A stretch of 64,000 nt of DNA from Terasakiella pusilla DSM 6293 (GTDB lineage Bacteria > Pseudomonadota > Alphaproteobacteria > Rhodospirillales > Terasakiellaceae), in the NCBI RefSeq assembly GCF_000688235.1, contig NZ_JHYO01000017.1:33146-97145 (forward strand). Reading direction: 5' to 3'. Position numbers and translations under genes: made by a program. Below, piece by piece: positions 1-8,920 of the stretch. The notes beneath the pieces are model-generated. The model saw nothing but the letters and a program-made list of their open reading frames with translations, ran no database searches and was not told where the DNA came from. Within the stretch, counting starts at the first letter, position 1, and every line of letters begins with the position of its first letter.

Positions 1-123
1 AAGCGGGTGGTTAAAAACATGAAAGCAGAAAACAGTTCTATTAAGTTTTCCGATCCTTACTATTAGAAAAACCGATTCTTACCACAAGAGGATTTTTTTC
101 TGACAGAAGATTCAGTCATAAAT

Positions 124-1404
124 ATGTCAACGCATGGTCCGAACATGTCAGAATATTCTGTTTTCAGCCTACTCAAGCATACCCTATCCGGTCACAAAAA
201 CTGGAAGGAAACGTGGCGCTCACCTGCCCCCAAATCCCACTATGACATTATCATTGTCGGTGGCGGCGGGCATGGTCTGGCAACGGCCTACTATCTTGCA
301 AAAGAACACAATCTCACCAACATCGCTGTCCTTGAAAAGGGCTGGATCGGTGGCGGCAATATGGGGCGTAACACAACGATTGTGCGCTCCAACTACATGC
401 TGGAAGCCAATACCCGCTTTTACGAGCATAGTCTTAAGCTGTGGGAATCGCTGTCGCAAGAACTGAACTATAACGTCATGTTCTCGCAACGCGGCGTCAT
501 CAACCTTGCCCACACCCCTGCCCAGTTGGACGGATTCGCCCGTCGCGGCAACGCCATGCTGCTCAACGGCGCCGATGCGGAACTGTTGGACCGTGATGAA
601 ATTGCACGACGTTGTCCGGGGCTTGATATGTCGCCTGACGCCCGATTCCCCATCGTTGGGGGCATGTGCCAACCGCGGGGCGGCACCGCGCGTCATGATG
701 CGGTTGCCTGGGGGTATGCTCATGGGGCAGACCGACTCGGGGTTGACATCATCGAAAATTGTGAAGTCACCGGCTTCCAGATGAAAGACGCTCAGGTCTG
801 TGGCGTTGAAACCACCCGCGGCGCCATCACTGCTGGCAAAGTCGGCGTTGCGGTTGCCGGACATACAAGTCAGGTCATGCAAAAAGCCGGACTGGAACGC
901 CTGCCGATTGAAAGTCACCTGTTGCAAGCCTTTGTCTCCGAACCTGTCAAACCGCTGATCGACACCGTCGTCACCTTTGGCGCGGGGCACCTTTATATCT
1001 CCCAATCCAACAAGGGCGGGCTGGTCTTTGGCGGGGATATTGATGGCTATAATTCCTTTGCACAACGCGGCAATATGCCCGTGATTGAAGATGTGGCGGC
1101 TTGTGCCATGACCATGTTCCCCAATCTTGGCAAAATCCGACTGCTGCGCCATTGGGGCGGGATTATGGATATGTCCATGGATGGCACGCCCATCATCTCG
1201 GAAACACCGATCCAGAATCTGTACCTCAATGGCGGCTGGTGTTACGGCGGGTTTAAAGCGACGCCGGCATCGGGCTGGTGCTTTGCCCACTTGCTGGCCA
1301 CAGGCACCCCGCACGACTTGATCAAAGACTTCACCCTCAATCGGTTTGAGCGCGGCTACACGATTGACGAAAAAGGTGTCGGCGCCCAACCGCGCCTTCA
1401 TTAA
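124..1404 (+). CDS. soxB: Sarcosine oxidase beta subunit (heterotetrameric, FAD/FMN)
   Basis: Beta subunit of the cytoplasmic heterotetrameric sarcosine oxidase, which demethylates sarcosine to glycine while passing the C1 unit to tetrahydrofolate and making hydrogen peroxide. Seen: an N-terminal Rossmann dinucleotide-binding stretch (VGGGGHGLATAYYLA, about residues 45-59), the GRNTTIVRSNY segment (about 81-91) and the TARHDAVAW segment (about 188-196), whose histidine corresponds to the covalent FMN site in characterised enzymes. At 426 residues it has the usual family length. The first ATG is at 124. An in-frame ATG at 145 (MSEYSVFSLLKHTLSG) matches the usual family N-terminus better, and neither has a strong ribosome-binding site. 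It is the first gene of a four-gene operon (beta, delta, alpha, gamma). Not related to the sulfur-oxidation soxB at 21941-23632. Confidence 0.95.
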   Translation: MSTHGPNMSEYSVFSLLKHTLSGHKNWKETWRSPAPKSHYDIIIVGGGGHGLATAYYLAKEHNLTNIAVLEKGWIGGGNMGRNTTIVRSNYMLEANTRFYEHSLKLWESLSQELNYNVMFSQRGVINLAHTPAQLDGFARRGNAMLLNGADAELLDRDEIARRCPGLDMSPDARFPIVGGMCQPRGGTARHDAVAWGYAHGADRLGVDIIENCEVTGFQMKDAQVCGVETTRGAITAGKVGVAVAGHTSQVMQKAGLERLPIESHLLQAFVSEPVKPLIDTVVTFGAGHLYISQSNKGGLVFGGDIDGYNSFAQRGNMPVIEDVAACAMTMFPNLGKIRLLRHWGGIMDMSMDGTPIISETPIQNLYLNGGWCYGGFKATPASGWCFAHLLATGTPHDLIKDFTLNRFERGYTIDEKGVGAQPRLH

Positions 1405-1415
1405 GGACAAAAGAC

Positions 1416-1679
1416 ATGAAGATAGAATGTCCCTTCTGCGGCAAACGCGATCATTCGGAATTCACGTACAAGGGTGACGCCACAGTCGCGCGCCCCGATC
1501 ACAGCGAACAAGACCTTGATCGCTGGAACGACTATGTCTTTCAACGTACCAACCCCAAAGGCGCGCACAAAGAATATTGGCACCATACCAACGGCTGTCG
1601 CAAATTCCTGATCGTGGAACGTGATACCATCAGCCATAAAATCAACAGCGTGACCCTTGTCCAAGGCGGCGGCAAATGA
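1416..1679 (+). CDS. soxD: Sarcosine oxidase delta subunit (zinc-binding)
   Basis: Small delta subunit (87 aa) of heterotetrameric sarcosine oxidase. Seen: an N-terminal CPFC pair (Cys5, Cys8), a later HHTNGC segment (around residues 56-61) that supplies the remaining zinc ligands in this family, and the WNDYVFQRTNPKG core typical of the subunit. An AAGGA ribosome-binding site precedes the ATG. It starts 11 bases after the beta gene, and its stop overlaps the alpha start as ATGA (1676-1679), so translation is probably coupled. Known for the family: structural zinc subunit at the interface with alpha. Not the sulfane dehydrogenase cytochrome SoxD, which is at 19952. Confidence 0.95.
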   Translation: MKIECPFCGKRDHSEFTYKGDATVARPDHSEQDLDRWNDYVFQRTNPKGAHKEYWHHTNGCRKFLIVERDTISHKINSVTLVQGGGK

Positions 1680-4555
1680 CCCGTTTTCGTATCCAGTCCC
1701 CAAAGGGGGCCAAACAAATCCACTTCACGTTCAACGGAAAATCCTATCAAGGGTTTGAAGGGGAGCCCCTCGCCGCTGCTTTGCTGGCAAATGGCGTGCA
1801 CCTGATCGGGCGGAGCTTTAAATTCCATCGCCCGCGCGGCATCTACAGTGCGGGCAGTGCAGAACCCAACGCGCTTGTCACCGTCCTGCACCCGGATGGG
1901 CGCGAACCCAATACACTGGCCACCACCCTTGAAATTTATGAGGGTCTGGAAGCCGTGTCCCAAAACTGCTGGCCCAGTGTCGAGACAGATTTCGGCGCAG
2001 TGAACTCCCTGCTCAGCCCCCTGTTTGTTGCCGGATTCTACTATAAAACCTTTATGGGGAAGTCCAACAAACACTGGATGTTCTTTGAAAAATACATCCG
2101 CAAAGCCGCCGGTATGGGCGAAGCCTCTGTAGAAGCCGACAAAAGTGTTTACGAAAAAACCAACACCTTTTGCGATTACCTGATCGTCGGGGCTGGCCCG
2201 GCGGGGATCTCAGCCGCCCTTGAGGCCGCCCAAACAGGCAAGCGCGTTGTCCTTGCAGATGAACAAGATGCCTTGGGGGCCTCCCTCATCGGGACCAATC
2301 AAACCATTGACGGCTTGCTGGCAGGCGCTTGGCTTGCTCAGCAACTGGCAACGTTGAAAACCTATCCCAACGTCACCTTGCTGCCTCGGACCACCATCTA
2401 CGGCTATTACGATGACAATACCTTGGGCGCGGTTGAGCGAGTCAACACAAAAGCCTTGCGCGAACGCCACATCATCTTTCATGCCGACAAAGTGATTTTG
2501 GCAACCGGCGCAATTGAGCGCCCCATCGTCTTTGGCAACAATGACCGCCCCGGTGTCATGCTGGCCTCCGGCTTTGGCACCTATGTCAAACGCCATCATG
2601 TACGCCCCGGCACCAACGTCATTGCGTTCACGAATAACGACAGCATCTACCAACAAATCGACGATGCGTATGAAGCAGGTGCAACCGTCCATACGGTCGT
2701 TGATATGCGCGAAAGCTTAAGCGACTACGCCCAAGAAATCGTGACCAAGACCGGGATCAACGTCCAGCTTGGCAAAGCGGTTTCCCACGTTCTGGGCAGC
2801 AAAAAAATCCGCGCTGTGCAACTGGATGACGGCACGAAGTTATCTTGTGATCTGTTGATCGTCAGCGGCGGTTGGACACCGACCATCAACCTGCAAAGCC
2901 AGCAAGGCGACAAACCGATTTATGACGATTCCCTCTGTGCCTTCCTGCCCGGCTTGCCGCATCAGGACTATCTCAGCGTTGGGGCGTGTAACGGGCAGTT
3001 TGGTCTTGCCGATTGCTTAAAATCCGGCGCGCGCGCCCTTGGACAAGACCGCACCTATACGGTGGAAAGGGACGCCCCGTGGGACATCCTGCCGGTCTGG
3101 GAAGTACCTGTCACAAAAGGCATCAGCTTTGTCGATTTTCAACATGATGTGAAAGCCAGCGATATCAGCTTGGCAAAACGCGAAGGCTTCATCTCTGTTG
3201 AACATCTCAAACGCTATACCACACTCGGCATGGCAAACGATCAGGGCAAAACCTCCAACCTGAACGCTTTGGCCCTCATGGCGAAAGAGCGTCAAAAACC
3301 GATTACTGAAGTCGGCACCACGCGTTTTCGCCCGCCTTACACACCCGTTGCCATCGGCACACTGAGTGGTGGCAAATATGGCGATCACTTCCGTCCGACC
3401 CGCTACACCTCCATGCATGAGTGGCACATCAACCACGGGGCCGAAATGATCAATACCGGGGCATGGGTGCGCCCGCGTGTTTATAAGCAACCCGGCGAGA
3501 CCGTGACGGACGCTTATATCCGCGAAGCCGCCAGTGTGCGCAACAGTGTTGGTATGGTCGATGTCACCACCCTTGGTAAAATCGAAGTAGTCGGCCCCGA
3601 TGCGCCAGAATTCCTCAACCGGGTTTATACAAACGCATGGCTTAAACTGCCTGTTGGGAAAGCGCGCTATGGCGTGATGCTGCGCGATGACGGACTGGTC
3701 TTTGATGATGGCACCACGTGGCGTCTGGAAGAAAACCGCTTCCTGATGACCACCACAACCGCCAATGCCGCCAACGTGCTGACCCATCTGGAATATCTGT
3801 TGGACGTGGTCTGGCCGGGGCTAAAGGTCAAAGTGATCTCCGTCACCGATCAATGGGCAGGCGTTGCTGTCGCTGGCCCCAACAGCCGCGCAACCATCGC
3901 CAAGACCGTCAGCGGCGTCGATATGTCCCATGAAGCCTTCCCCTTCATGGCAGTGATGGACGGCTTTATGGATACCATTCCGGTCAAAATCGCCCGCCTG
4001 AGCTTCTCCGGCGAGTTGGCCTATGAAGTCTGGTGTCCGTCCCATTACGGCCTTGCCATGTGGGAAAAACTGTTTGATGCGGGCAAGGAGTTTAACCTGA
4101 CCCCTTACGGCACGGAAGCCCTTGGCACCTTGCGTATTGAGAAAGGCCATGTGTCCGGGCCGGAACTGGATGGGCGTACCAGCCTTGATGATCTGGGTCT
4201 AAGCTGGGCTTTTGGCAAAAAAGATTTTGTCGGCAAGCCTTTGTCCCAGCGTGAGGGGTTGATGGCCTCTGATCGAGCGAAACTGGTCGGGCTGATGTCC
4301 AAACCCGGACAGGCCATCCGACCCGGTTCGCAGATTGTCACGCAAGATAACCAGACCCGCAGTATCGGCCATGTGACCTCGACCACCTATAGTCCGGCAT
4401 TGCAGAACTATATCGCCCTTGCCCTGATCCAAAACGGACGGGACAAGATCGGTGACACCGTCATTGCCACCTACCCTTTGAAAAACGAACAACAGGATGT
4501 GGAAATTGTTCACCCCCACTTCTTCGACCCAGACGGGAGCCGCATGCATGTATAA
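1676..4555 (+). CDS. soxA: Sarcosine oxidase alpha subunit
   Basis: Large alpha subunit (959 aa) carrying the NAD site and the tetrahydrofolate-binding domain of sarcosine oxidase. Domain order: N-terminal ferredoxin-like fold (about residues 10-95, KFHRPRGIYS near 42-52), Rossmann domain (DYLIVGAGPAGISAA near 163-177), second nucleotide-binding segment with ATGAIERP (about 275-282), and a C-terminal GcvT/aminomethyltransferase-like half starting near MHEWHINHGAEM (about 580) and running to the end. The length is close to that of characterised alpha subunits. It overlaps the delta gene by four bases and the gamma gene by eight. Compact and intact, with no sign of decay. Confidence 0.95.
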   Translation: MTRFRIQSPKGAKQIHFTFNGKSYQGFEGEPLAAALLANGVHLIGRSFKFHRPRGIYSAGSAEPNALVTVLHPDGREPNTLATTLEIYEGLEAVSQNCWPSVETDFGAVNSLLSPLFVAGFYYKTFMGKSNKHWMFFEKYIRKAAGMGEASVEADKSVYEKTNTFCDYLIVGAGPAGISAALEAAQTGKRVVLADEQDALGASLIGTNQTIDGLLAGAWLAQQLATLKTYPNVTLLPRTTIYGYYDDNTLGAVERVNTKALRERHIIFHADKVILATGAIERPIVFGNNDRPGVMLASGFGTYVKRHHVRPGTNVIAFTNNDSIYQQIDDAYEAGATVHTVVDMRESLSDYAQEIVTKTGINVQLGKAVSHVLGSKKIRAVQLDDGTKLSCDLLIVSGGWTPTINLQSQQGDKPIYDDSLCAFLPGLPHQDYLSVGACNGQFGLADCLKSGARALGQDRTYTVERDAPWDILPVWEVPVTKGISFVDFQHDVKASDISLAKREGFISVEHLKRYTTLGMANDQGKTSNLNALALMAKERQKPITEVGTTRFRPPYTPVAIGTLSGGKYGDHFRPTRYTSMHEWHINHGAEMINTGAWVRPRVYKQPGETVTDAYIREAASVRNSVGMVDVTTLGKIEVVGPDAPEFLNRVYTNAWLKLPVGKARYGVMLRDDGLVFDDGTTWRLEENRFLMTTTTANAANVLTHLEYLLDVVWPGLKVKVISVTDQWAGVAVAGPNSRATIAKTVSGVDMSHEAFPFMAVMDGFMDTIPVKIARLSFSGELAYEVWCPSHYGLAMWEKLFDAGKEFNLTPYGTEALGTLRIEKGHVSGPELDGRTSLDDLGLSWAFGKKDFVGKPLSQREGLMASDRAKLVGLMSKPGQAIRPGSQIVTQDNQTRSIGHVTSTTYSPALQNYIALALIQNGRDKIGDTVIATYPLKNEQQDVEIVHPHFFDPDGSRMHV

Positions 4556-5057
4556 CGAATATGCCCTTTCCCCGCTGACGTCTGCCTCATTCATCCAAAC
4601 AGATCAACTGTGCGTCAAAGAATGGGAACTTGCCAGTTTCATCCAAATCGACTGCTGGTCCGGTTGTGAAGATCAAGTGATTGCCCTGCTCACTCAGCAT
4701 CAGGATAAACGCTTTTTAGTTTTGCACACCGCGCCCGATCGCTTGGTCGTTGTCTCAACCAATCATGACCTGTTTGAGGAACTCTCAGCACTGATCACGC
4801 AAGACGTCGGGATGTTGACCCAACTCAGCCAGGCGCGCACCGCTTTTCACCTGTCCGGCCATCAGGCACAGACCATCCTTCAAAAAGGAGTCGCTATTGA
4901 TTTTGCGGAACCTGTTTTTCCGATCCATTCCTGCAAACAGACCAGCATCTCCGATATCGGTGTGACGCTTCATCGCCTCGATGAAAATACCTTTATCTGT
5001 TATGTCTTTAGAAGTTTTGCCCCGTCTTTTCACCACTGGCTGACCCGTGCGATTTAA
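4548..5057 (+). CDS. soxG: Sarcosine oxidase gamma subunit
   Basis: Gamma subunit (169 aa from the ATG at 4548, MYNEYALSPL). This start is chosen over an upstream in-frame codon at 4497 because it follows the family N-terminus and overlaps the alpha stop by only eight bases. The protein has the weakly conserved gamma-subunit pattern: an LSGHQAQTILQKG segment near the middle and a C-terminal FRSFAPSFHHWL motif (about residues 155-166), the typical 'R-SFA..l..wL' ending of this family. Known role: structural subunit with a fold like the folate-binding domain of alpha. Last gene of the operon; the LysR gene follows after 39 bases. Confidence 0.88.
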   Translation: MYNEYALSPLTSASFIQTDQLCVKEWELASFIQIDCWSGCEDQVIALLTQHQDKRFLVLHTAPDRLVVVSTNHDLFEELSALITQDVGMLTQLSQARTAFHLSGHQAQTILQKGVAIDFAEPVFPIHSCKQTSISDIGVTLHRLDENTFICYVFRSFAPSFHHWLTRAI

Positions 5058-5096
5058 CCGTCGCACATCAGGTTTGCTTGACGTTAGGAACATGTC

Positions 5097-6095
5097 ATGG
5101 CTAGCATAGCGTTCAATGACAATCGTGAGTATATCATGTTTCCAAACGGTTATGATTTAAGGACCCTTTTTGTTTTCACCTGTGTGGTGGAAACAAGCGG
5201 TATGACACAGGCCGCGAAGGTCTTAAACATGACCCAATCTTCCATTTCCCAGTCCATCAGCAATCTGGAAAGCGCTTTGGGCACGCAACTGTTTGACCGC
5301 AGCGTGCGCCCCATGAGCCTGACGGTTGCGGGCAATACCCTTTATGAAAAAAGCAAAGGTTTGCTGGAAAGTGCCAGCCGTCTGCTGCGCGAAACCCAAG
5401 AAAGTCAAAACCTGACCTTTGAAACCCTGACCTTGGGCTTGGCAGAAAGTTTCGCCAACACGGTCGGGCCGGAACTGGTGCGTCAACTGCCCCATCTGGC
5501 ACGTAAATGGCGCATTTTGGCAGGGACATCACCCGCGCAACATGAAGCCTTGCTCAACTACGAAGTGGACCTTGTTGTCTCCACCAGCGATCAGATCATG
5601 GCGCAAGAAGGGCTGAACCTGTACACGATCATGGAAGAACCCTACGTGCTGGTGTTCCCCAAAACCTATGACGGGCCGGTGGATAGTATCGCCAGCATTG
5701 AAGGGTTGCCCTTTATCCGGTCGTCCTTACGGTCTTCCTTGGGGCGGCAAATTGAACGTCAGATCAAGCGTTTGCGCCTGCATCTGCCCAGCCATTCCGA
5801 ACTGGATACCGCAACGGCCCAGCTTAAAATGGTGGCCTTGGGCGGGGGCTGGTCTATCACCACGCCGATCTGTCTGTTGCAGGAAATTGAACAGTTGCGT
5901 GACCTACAGGTCTGCCCGATCCAAAAAGGCAGTTTCTCGCGCAAACTGACCATGATTTCGCGTTCTTCCGAAATGGAGAAGACGGCGGAGAAAGTCGCCC
6001 TGAAATCCCAGCAGATTTTGCGTGACCAGTTGATGCCGGAATTGTTTAAACAAATTCCGTGGCTGGAAAACAAACTGATCTGGGGTCTACAGTAA
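5097..6095 (+). CDS. LysR-family transcriptional regulator
   Basis: LysR-type DNA-binding regulator, 332 aa. Seen: winged helix-turn-helix at the N-terminus (GMTQAAKVLNMTQSSISQSI, about residues 35-54, then LESALGTQLFDR) followed by the linker helix and a periplasmic-binding-protein-like effector domain. The ATG at 5097 has an AGGA ahead of it; an alternative ATG at 5136 (MFPNGYDLRTLF) would begin directly before the HTH. It lies on the same strand between the sarcosine oxidase operon and an amine/amino-acid oxidase, so it probably senses an amine or amino-acid metabolite and controls one or both. The inverted repeat TGAC-N11-GTCA at 5080-5098, at the putative start, could be an autoregulatory site (inference). 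Confidence 0.9.
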   Translation: MASIAFNDNREYIMFPNGYDLRTLFVFTCVVETSGMTQAAKVLNMTQSSISQSISNLESALGTQLFDRSVRPMSLTVAGNTLYEKSKGLLESASRLLRETQESQNLTFETLTLGLAESFANTVGPELVRQLPHLARKWRILAGTSPAQHEALLNYEVDLVVSTSDQIMAQEGLNLYTIMEEPYVLVFPKTYDGPVDSIASIEGLPFIRSSLRSSLGRQIERQIKRLRLHLPSHSELDTATAQLKMVALGGGWSITTPICLLQEIEQLRDLQVCPIQKGSFSRKLTMISRSSEMEKTAEKVALKSQQILRDQLMPELFKQIPWLENKLIWGLQ

Positions 6096-6141
6096 GGCCA
6101 GCATCCCCAACGTTCCCCCCCCCCTCATAAAGACCAAAACA

Positions 6142-6162
6142 CCGATCATATTATTAGATCGG
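6142..6162. promoter_or_regulatory. Inverted repeat upstream of the FAD oxidase gene
   Basis: Perfect 6-bp arms CCGATC and GATCGG separated by nine AT-rich bases, 36 bases before the oxidase start. No T-run follows, so it looks more like an operator than a terminator. The adjacent LysR or the nearby AraC protein is the natural candidate ligand. Inference only. Confidence 0.3.
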
Positions 6163-6197
6163 AACACCCGCACTCACATTTTTTTCAGGTTTTAACG

Positions 6198-7532
6198 ATG
6201 AAAAAGACCATCATTACACCGCCTTTAGATACCCCTTCCGGCTGGACCAGCGTATCAAAAATCACCCCTATGGGAACCAGTGAGCCTCTAGAAACGTCTC
6301 TGCCTTGGGTCGTGATCGGTGCCGGATTTACCGGCTTGGCGGCCTCACGTCGTCTAGCGGAACTCAACCCCGATCAACCGGTTGCCCTCTTGGATGCCCG
6401 CCCCGTCGGATGGGGGGCCAGCGGTCGTAACTCCGGCTTTGTGATTGACCTGCCGCACAAGTTCGATCTTGATACGCCGGAGCCGGATCGCCTGCGCAAG
6501 ATCATCCACCTCAACCGCACCGCAATCCACGATCTGGAAAGCCTGATTACCGACCATAAAATCGACTGCGAATGGTCCCGCGTCGGCAAATTGCAAGGCG
6601 CGGTAAAGGAACGCGGCACCGGACTGATGCGCAAATTCGCCCACGCCCTTGAACTGGTGGACGAACCCCATCAGATGCTGGATCAGCAGGGCTGTCTGGA
6701 TATCACCGGCACCAACTACTATAGCGGCGCCATCTTCACCCCCGGCTCTGCCCTTGTAAACCCGCTGTCCCTTGCGCGTGGTTTGGCGGCCAACCTGCCC
6801 GCCAACGTCTTGTTGCGCGATGACACCGCTGTCTTGGGGATGACGAGCGTTGATAAAGGCTATGAGCTGACATTGGAAACGACGGACAAACAGACCTACA
6901 GCACAACCGCGAGCAAGGTCATTTTGGCTGTCGATCCCTTCACGCCAGAATTTGGCTATCTGAAAAACCGCATCCTGCCGCTGCTAACCTTTGCCAGCAT
7001 CACGCGCCCCCTAACGGACAGCGAAAAAGCCCGGTTTAAAGGCACCTTGGATTGGGGCCTGACCCCGGCTGATGCAGGCGGAACGACCCTGCGCATGACC
7101 CAAGACGGTCGCATCCTGTTGCGCAACCAATATGCCAACGCCCCAAAATACAGGGCGGACAAACATATGCTGGCAGATGTGGAAGAAAAACAACGCGAAG
7201 GCTTTGAAAAACGCTACCCGGATTTATCCCACGTCCCGTTTGAAACCACATGGGGCGGGGTCTGCGGCCTGTCTGCCAACCATGTGTCCCATTTCGGAGA
7301 AGTGGCAAAGGGGGTCTATTCCGCCTCCTGCTATAACGGGGTCGGTGTGGCGAAAGGCACCATCTCCGGTAAATTGTTGGCGGAGATGGCCTGCGATCAT
7401 GCCACCTCAGAACTGGAAGATATCCAGACCATTTCCGGTCTGCCCTCGCTTATCCCACCGGAACCCATCCGCGGGATCGGGGTCACCACCCGACTGAAAT
7501 TTGCCGAATGGCAAAGCAAAGACGAAATTTAA
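6198..7532 (+). CDS. FAD-dependent amine/D-amino-acid oxidase (DadA/PuuB-like)
   Basis: Glycine oxidase/DAO superfamily flavoprotein, 444 aa. Seen: N-terminal FAD-binding motif VVIGAGFTGLAASRRLAEL (about residues 38-56), the GWGASGRNSGFV segment (about 72-83) that contacts the flavin in this family, and a C-terminal CYNGVGVAKGTISGKLLAE stretch (about 380-398) that closes the FAD site. These features fit gamma-glutamylputrescine oxidase and related amine oxidases, which release an imine and hydrogen peroxide. The following gene is a RidA deaminase, which hydrolyses such imines; this supports an amine or amino-acid substrate. The substrate cannot be named from sequence. The roughly 30-residue N-terminal extension before the Rossmann strand is normal for PuuB-like proteins. 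Confidence 0.85.
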   Translation: MKKTIITPPLDTPSGWTSVSKITPMGTSEPLETSLPWVVIGAGFTGLAASRRLAELNPDQPVALLDARPVGWGASGRNSGFVIDLPHKFDLDTPEPDRLRKIIHLNRTAIHDLESLITDHKIDCEWSRVGKLQGAVKERGTGLMRKFAHALELVDEPHQMLDQQGCLDITGTNYYSGAIFTPGSALVNPLSLARGLAANLPANVLLRDDTAVLGMTSVDKGYELTLETTDKQTYSTTASKVILAVDPFTPEFGYLKNRILPLLTFASITRPLTDSEKARFKGTLDWGLTPADAGGTTLRMTQDGRILLRNQYANAPKYRADKHMLADVEEKQREGFEKRYPDLSHVPFETTWGGVCGLSANHVSHFGEVAKGVYSASCYNGVGVAKGTISGKLLAEMACDHATSELEDIQTISGLPSLIPPEPIRGIGVTTRLKFAEWQSKDEI

Positions 7533-7559
7533 CCCCCCTATTTTCTAGGAGAACCCCTC

Positions 7560-7943
7560 GTGATTACCACAGTTAAAACCGACCTCTATGCATCGCCTTC
7601 CCCGCTGGAGTGGGCAACCATTGGCAACGGCATTCTGTTTACGGCCCAAATTCCCATTGATGAAAACGGTCAGGTCGTCGACGGCGGCATCGAAGCCCAA
7701 GCACGCCAGACACTCGATAACCTGTCCCACACCCTTGAAAAAGCCGGTGGTAGCCTGAAAAACATCACGCAGGTCTTGATCTATGTCACCGAAAAAGAAG
7801 CCCTGCCGATCGTCAATAAGGTCTATGCGGAATATTTTGAAGCGCCTTATCCAAACCGCGCCGCCATGATCATTGCGGGTCTGGCGCGTGACGAAATGAA
7901 AGTCGAAATGGTCGCCTACGCGGCTATGGATCAAGACGCTTAA
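7560..7943 (+). CDS. RidA family reactive imine/enamine deaminase
   Basis: RidA/YjgF-type protein, 127 aa, GTG start at 7560 behind an AGGAG ribosome-binding site. Seen: family blocks LFTAQIPID (about 23-31), QARQTLDNLSHTLEKAGGSL (about 45-64), ITQVLIYVT and the C-terminal NRAAMIIAGLARDEMKVEM stretch. Known family activity: hydrolysis of reactive imine/enamine intermediates to the keto acid, acting as a trimer. It sits 27 bases after an FAD oxidase that would generate an imine, so the pair reads as oxidation followed by deamination. The canonical arginine seen as 'NRAAM' is present. Confidence 0.9.
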   Translation: MITTVKTDLYASPSPLEWATIGNGILFTAQIPIDENGQVVDGGIEAQARQTLDNLSHTLEKAGGSLKNITQVLIYVTEKEALPIVNKVYAEYFEAPYPNRAAMIIAGLARDEMKVEMVAYAAMDQDA

Positions 7944-8104
7944 TCTACCTCTTTTGTTTTGATCACGGGCTTTTGATCTCCTGCAACGCCGTCAGCCCTG
8001 ATCCACCTCTCCCAAGGAAAATGCTTCTGTCTCTCAGCGTTTTCTTTGGGATTTTTTTATCTCAGTCTATAGTATCGAACCTTTCAAACGGTCCTGATAA
8101 AAAG

Positions 8105-8854
8105 ATGAACAACCACCTTCGACAATATCAAAGTGCGGAAGTTACACACACGCATCCAGACCACCACCAGATCATCATCCCCATGACTGGGACACTTGAT
8201 CTATCGGTAGATGGCAAACACGGGCTTGTCTTGGGCTCTACCCTCGGGATTGTCGTATCCGGTGAGAAACATACGTTTAAAGCCCCGAACCATAATCATT
8301 TTATGGTGCTGGATATCCCGACCGATCCCTCAGACGAAGGCAATCATATCTGGGCGCAATCGGTGCACACCCCGTTTCACACCATGTCTCAGGCCTTAAT
8401 AACGCTAAGTGACTATGCGATCTTTTGTGCCGCAAAAAGCCAACAAAACGATTGGTTCCCTCTTTGGCAACAACTGTTTTTACAAACCCTGAAAGCTGAA
8501 TTCTCGCACGACTGCCCTCAGCTCCCCCAACGTTTGCAAGCGGTCCTGCACTATATGGAACAGAATCTAGCGCGTAAAATCACAACCCCGGAACTGGCGC
8601 GGGTGTCGTGCTTATCACCCGCGCGTTTTTACGAAGTTTTTCGCGCCACATTCGGCGTCTCCCCCCAAACCTTTTTCACCAATCTGCGTTTAAAAGAAGC
8701 CAAACGGTTGATGATGCAGGGGCGCAGCCTGTCTGATGTCGCCCAAACCGTCGGTTTTTCTGATCAAAGCGCCTTTACCAAAGCTTTCAGCAAAGCGTTT
8801 AACCAGTCGCCCGCCAAATGGCGTAAACAAGAGTTACTGACAAAAAAAACATAG
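8105..8854 (+). CDS. AraC-family transcriptional regulator with cupin sensor domain
   Basis: AraC/XylS-type regulator, 249 aa from the ATG at 8105 (MNNHLRQYQS). The frame stays open upstream to 7973, but that extension looks like non-coding sequence. Seen: an N-terminal cupin-like sensor half (THPDHHQIIIPMTGTLDLSV, early residues) and a C-terminal double helix-turn-helix: TTPELARVSCLSPARFYEVF, then SLSDVAQTVGFSDQSAFTKAF and FNQSPAKWRK at the end. The next gene on the strand is a DMT exporter 66 bases away. AraC regulators next to EamA exporters commonly control them, so this is the likely target (inference). Confidence 0.88.
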   Translation: MNNHLRQYQSAEVTHTHPDHHQIIIPMTGTLDLSVDGKHGLVLGSTLGIVVSGEKHTFKAPNHNHFMVLDIPTDPSDEGNHIWAQSVHTPFHTMSQALITLSDYAIFCAAKSQQNDWFPLWQQLFLQTLKAEFSHDCPQLPQRLQAVLHYMEQNLARKITTPELARVSCLSPARFYEVFRATFGVSPQTFFTNLRLKEAKRLMMQGRSLSDVAQTVGFSDQSAFTKAFSKAFNQSPAKWRKQELLTKKT

Positions 8855-8892
8855 GCCTGCACAAGAAAGCCCTGCGCCGATCTGGCATTTTT

Positions 8893-8912
8893 CCTTCTTG
8901 ATCGAAAGAAGG
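8893..8912 (+). promoter_or_regulatory. Stem-loop covering the ribosome-binding site of the DMT transporter gene
   Basis: Seven-base arms CCTTCTT and AAGAAGG around a six-base loop. The right arm contains most of the AGAAGGA ribosome-binding site of the gene starting at 8921, so folding would hide it. A regulatory role is inference. Confidence 0.4.
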
Positions 8913-8920
8913 ACTATTAA

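Noticed and set aside
1..123. Glycine-riboswitch-like leader before sarcosine oxidase
   Set aside because: No paired stems or conserved glycine-aptamer blocks could be recognised in the 123 visible bases, and the upstream part is outside the window.
220..1410. Long minus-strand open frame opposite the sarcosine oxidase beta gene
   Set aside because: It lies fully antisense to a well-supported gene, has no RBS and encodes no recognisable family; it is a codon-usage shadow. Many similar frames elsewhere were dropped for the same reason.
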